A stretch of 43,218 nt of DNA from Acidobacteriota bacterium (lineage in GTDB: Bacteria > Acidobacteriota > Terriglobia > Bryobacterales > Bryobacteraceae). The position numbers and the translations under genes are program-made. The notes beneath the pieces were generated by a model that made no database searches, was not told where the DNA came from, and saw only the letters and a program-made list of their open reading frames with translations. Of the stretch, positions 41,274-43,218 are shown in pieces (the stretch's first letter is position 1; each line of letters begins with the position of its first letter). Where the stretch lies: positions 1 to 43,218 of the forward strand of contig JANXMS010000156.1 in assembly GCA_025354525.1 (NCBI GenBank), read 5' to 3'.

Positions 41274-42149
41274 GTGGCGGACCGGAGGTTAGTAGCCGAT
41301 GCGGTGCCGGGGACGGTGCTTTTTGCGGCGGACGGAAAGACACTTACGGCGATGTGCCGGGACAATACGATTCGGACCTGGGGGGTGGAGAGCGGGAAGT
41401 TGGAGAAGACGAAGAAGGTGGCGGCGGGGAGTTTGCTGCTGAGTGCGAGCCTATACGCGGAGCGGACCGAGCAGAAAACGATGCGGGTGTGGGACCTAAC
41501 GGCGGAGCGGCAGGCGCAGATTGTGAATGGCGTGGGGCTGAGCCGGGGAACGGTTTCGGGGGACGGTAAGTGGCTGGCCACGGCGAATACCGATGCGCGG
41601 AACGTGAAGATTTGGAGCATGGCTACGGGGGCCGAGCATAAGGCAATGGCGGACGGGATTGGCGGGACGGCGCGGCTGTTCTTTTCGCCGGACGGGGAGA
41701 CGCTGGTTAGTTCGAATTACGACAATGATATACGAGTTTGGCGGACGACTAGCGGGGAGTTAATCCGTAAGGTGGAGGATCTAACCGGGGCGATGTTTGC
41801 CGGGGAATTTACGGCGGATGGGAAGTGGCTGGTGATGGGTGGGCTGGATGAGACGGTGTATATTTGGGACGCGCGGACGCTTCAGTTAGTCAAGAGGTTA
41901 GGAGGGCAGGGGGAGGTGATTTCGGCATTGGCGATTTCGCCGGACGGGAAAACGCTGGTGACGGGTGGGTTCGATGTGTTGGCGGAGAAGAACCCGGTGA
42001 CGATTGTGTTTTGGGATTTGGCGGGTGGGGGGAGGATTGTGAGGAAAGTGCAGGCACCGCATCGGGTGGCGTCGTTGGCGTTTTCGCCGGATGGGAAGTG
42101 GGTGGCTATGACGGCGGGGGAGAAGGAGATTGGGTTGTGGAAGCTGTAG
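41274..42149 (+). CDS. WD40-repeat beta-propeller protein
   Basis: This 291-residue protein starts with GTG immediately after the dioxygenase stop (TAAGTG), so translation is coupled. It has about six WD40-type repeats with the SPDGKxL...WD pattern, for example FFSPDGETLVSSNYDNDIRV, EFTADGKWLVMGG, and ISPDGKTLVTGG. No signal peptide, catalytic domain or kinase is attached. Such small propellers usually mediate protein contacts. Coupling suggests a link to the dioxygenase, but the dioxygenase appears to be exported and this protein does not. Confidence 0.82.
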   Translation: MADRRLVADAVPGTVLFAADGKTLTAMCRDNTIRTWGVESGKLEKTKKVAAGSLLLSASLYAERTEQKTMRVWDLTAERQAQIVNGVGLSRGTVSGDGKWLATANTDARNVKIWSMATGAEHKAMADGIGGTARLFFSPDGETLVSSNYDNDIRVWRTTSGELIRKVEDLTGAMFAGEFTADGKWLVMGGLDETVYIWDARTLQLVKRLGGQGEVISALAISPDGKTLVTGGFDVLAEKNPVTIVFWDLAGGGRIVRKVQAPHRVASLAFSPDGKWVAMTAGEKEIGLWKL

Positions 42150-42162
42150 TCGGCCTTAGCGC

Positions 42163-42657
42163 GTGACACCTGCGGTTTATATCAACGCTTGGGGAAAGTT
42201 CCTGCCGGGGGAACCGTTTCCAAATGATGAGATGGAAGCGTATTTAGGGCTGATTCATGGAAAGCGGTCGCGGGCGCGGCAGCGGATTTTAGAGCAGAAC
42301 GGGATATTTACCCTGCATTATTTGATGGACCGTGAGGAGCGGTCGCTGTATAGCAATGCGGAGATGGCGGCGCGGGGGGGCGTGGATATTCCGCTGGAGC
42401 GGTAGTTTACGAATTTGTATACAAAGGGAAATGTGGGGTCGGCTTCGATTTACATTTAGTTAGGGGAGTTGTTTTCTTCGGGGCGGTTAAAGGCGAGGCA
42501 GCGGCTGCTTTTCATGATGCCGGAGAGTGGGGAGTTTACGTTTGCCCATATGATGTTGCGGGTGGTGGAGGGGGTTTCGACGCCGGTTGCGACGGCGATT
42601 GCGCTGACGGCGGACCCGTTGGCGCAGCGGCTGATTCGGGAGCTGGCGACAGTTTGA
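42163..42657 (+). pseudogene. beta-ketoacyl-ACP synthase III-like, internally deleted
   Basis: One frame from GTG 42163 holds the N-terminus (VYINAWGKFLPGEPFPNDEM, RQRILEQNGIFTLHYLMD, SNAEMAARG). It then jumps to a C-terminal part beginning GVDIPLER and TNLYTKGNVGSASIYI, with the conserved NxGNxGSAS region, and FSSGRLKARQRLLFMMPESG. TAG codons at 42403-42405 and near 42460 interrupt the frame. KAS III proteins have about 320-370 residues; only about 165 codons remain, and the middle with the catalytic cysteine is missing. It is clearly non-functional. Confidence 0.82.
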
Positions 42658-42721
42658 TTTGAGTTTGCGTATTCCAATGATGCCGATCAGTTCGGAGGCA
42701 AGCAACGCAGGGCTTTCTCAG

Positions 42722-42859
42722 TGTGAATTAGTGATCGACATCCGTCAAGACTTTTCGCGTGTTGGGCCGGTGGACTCCTCGACTTTTGGGGTGGTGGGAG
42801 CCCGGAGGGCGACCAACCATCCCAAAAAATCGCCCGGCCCCGCAGCCCCCCAGGCCTCG
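42722..42859. mobile_element. probable terminal region of the IS21-family element
   Basis: The sequence downstream of istB contains TGTGAATTAGTG at 42722 and GTGG/GGTGG repeats at 42765-42800. TG-initiated ends with repeated internal sites are usual for IS21-type elements. The partner end and target duplication lie outside the window, so the boundary is approximate. Confidence 0.4.
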
Positions 42860-43218
42860 CTATTCAGACCCTCCCAGTATTTTTCCCTCCGACCCCACCC
42901 CGCGTTCCCCTCTCAGCTTCCGGAGCGATTCTCCGTTCAGCTCAAGCCGGTGAGCCGCATGAACCAGCCGATCCAAAATGCTGTCAGCCACCGTCGCATC
43001 ACCGATCTGCCCATGCCACTTGGACACCGGCAATTGGCTGGTCAGCAGCGTCGCCTTGGTCTGGTAGCGTTCATCGCAGATCTTCAGAAAAGCCCGGCGC
43101 TCGGAGTCGCTCAGCGGTGCCATCGCCCAGTCGTCGACGATCAGCGCATCCACTTGACCCAGGATTCGAAGCTTCTTCGAGTAACTACCATCGGCACGCG
43201 CAAGTTCTAACTCCCGGA
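42860..43218 (-). CDS. istB: IS21-family helper ATPase IstB (truncated by window edge)
   Basis: The minus-strand frame is open from the right edge (RELELARADGSYSKKLRILG) through VDALIVDDWAMAPLSDSERR and SQLPVSKWHGQIGDATVADS, then ILDRLVHAAHRLELNGES, to TAG at 42860. These are the Walker B strand and C-terminal part of IstB, the AAA+ helper of IS21-type transposition. The Walker A part and the transposase istA would lie beyond the window. The element's end probably lies between about 42720 and 42800, where GGTGG-rich repeats occur, but I could not fix the terminal repeat. The element is C-rich on the top strand, unlike its G-rich surroundings, consistent with recent insertion. Confidence 0.9.
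   Translation of the reverse strand, partial: RELELARADGSYSKKLRILGQVDALIVDDWAMAPLSDSERRAFLKICDERYQTKATLLTSQLPVSKWHGQIGDATVADSILDRLVHAAHRLELNGESLRKLRGERGVGSEGKILGGSE

Noticed and set aside
42659-43210. Plus-strand open frame at the right edge
   Set aside because: It is mostly antisense to istB and has no coding signature of its own.

Overview
The window looks like a chromosomal segment from a large-genome Acidobacteriota bacterium of the Solibacter/Bryobacter kind. This is an inference from gene content: two Oar-like TonB-dependent receptors of about 1150 residues with an N-terminal carboxypeptidase-regulatory domain, an ASPIC/UnbV-TPR protein, several Tat-exported enzymes (Gfo/Idh/MocA, sulfatase, isochorismatase-like, intradiol dioxygenase-like), a GntR/FCD regulator beside a TonB receptor, and high GC. 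No rRNA, tRNA or CRISPR array was recognised.

Left part (1-16.1 kb). The 3' part of an ASPIC/UnbV-TPR gene, a small molybdopterin oxidoreductase and a second TPR protein form one plus-strand operon. Its end collides with a convergent GntR/FCD regulator, and the shared 3' zone has been tandemly duplicated. The regulator diverges from an Oar-like receptor whose promoter carries a 13-bp palindrome. Then come an alkaline-phosphatase-superfamily protein overlapping an unrecognised gene by 1 nt, a minus-strand pair (Gfo/Idh/MocA oxidoreductase, then a ThDP enzyme), and a complete ABC exporter operon (HlyD-type adaptor, ATPase, ABC-2 permease).

Middle part (16.1-27.3 kb). A tightly overlapping four-gene minus-strand operon looks like a type VI secretion effector module. 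In transcription order it encodes an OmpA-like/peptidoglycan-binding protein ending in a zincin motif, a lipoprotein, a Tle4-like alpha/beta hydrolase, and a Tli4-like immunity lipoprotein. This is the most interesting system in the window; no VgrG, PAAR or Hcp gene lies nearby. A P1B-type metal ATPase with a TPCP motif diverges from it, and a second Oar-like receptor converges on that ATPase.

Right part (27.3-43.2 kb). Around 27.6-27.7 kb the top strand changes from C-rich to G-rich independently of gene direction, as at a replication origin or an inversion breakpoint. Beyond it, intact genes alternate with decayed ones. Intact: an isochorismatase-like hydrolase, tyrosine phenol-lyase, an SGNH hydrolase, a double-length FMN oxidase whose second half has lost its active site, an Xre/RES toxin-antitoxin pair, a sulfatase coupled to a GlcD-like oxidase, an intradiol dioxygenase-like protein and a WD40-type protein. 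Decayed: an Lrp/AsnC regulator, a serine hydrolase, a possible VOC-type fragment, an MscS channel, a DUF433 antitoxin, a HigBA-like pair and a KAS III. An IS21-family istB runs off the right edge.
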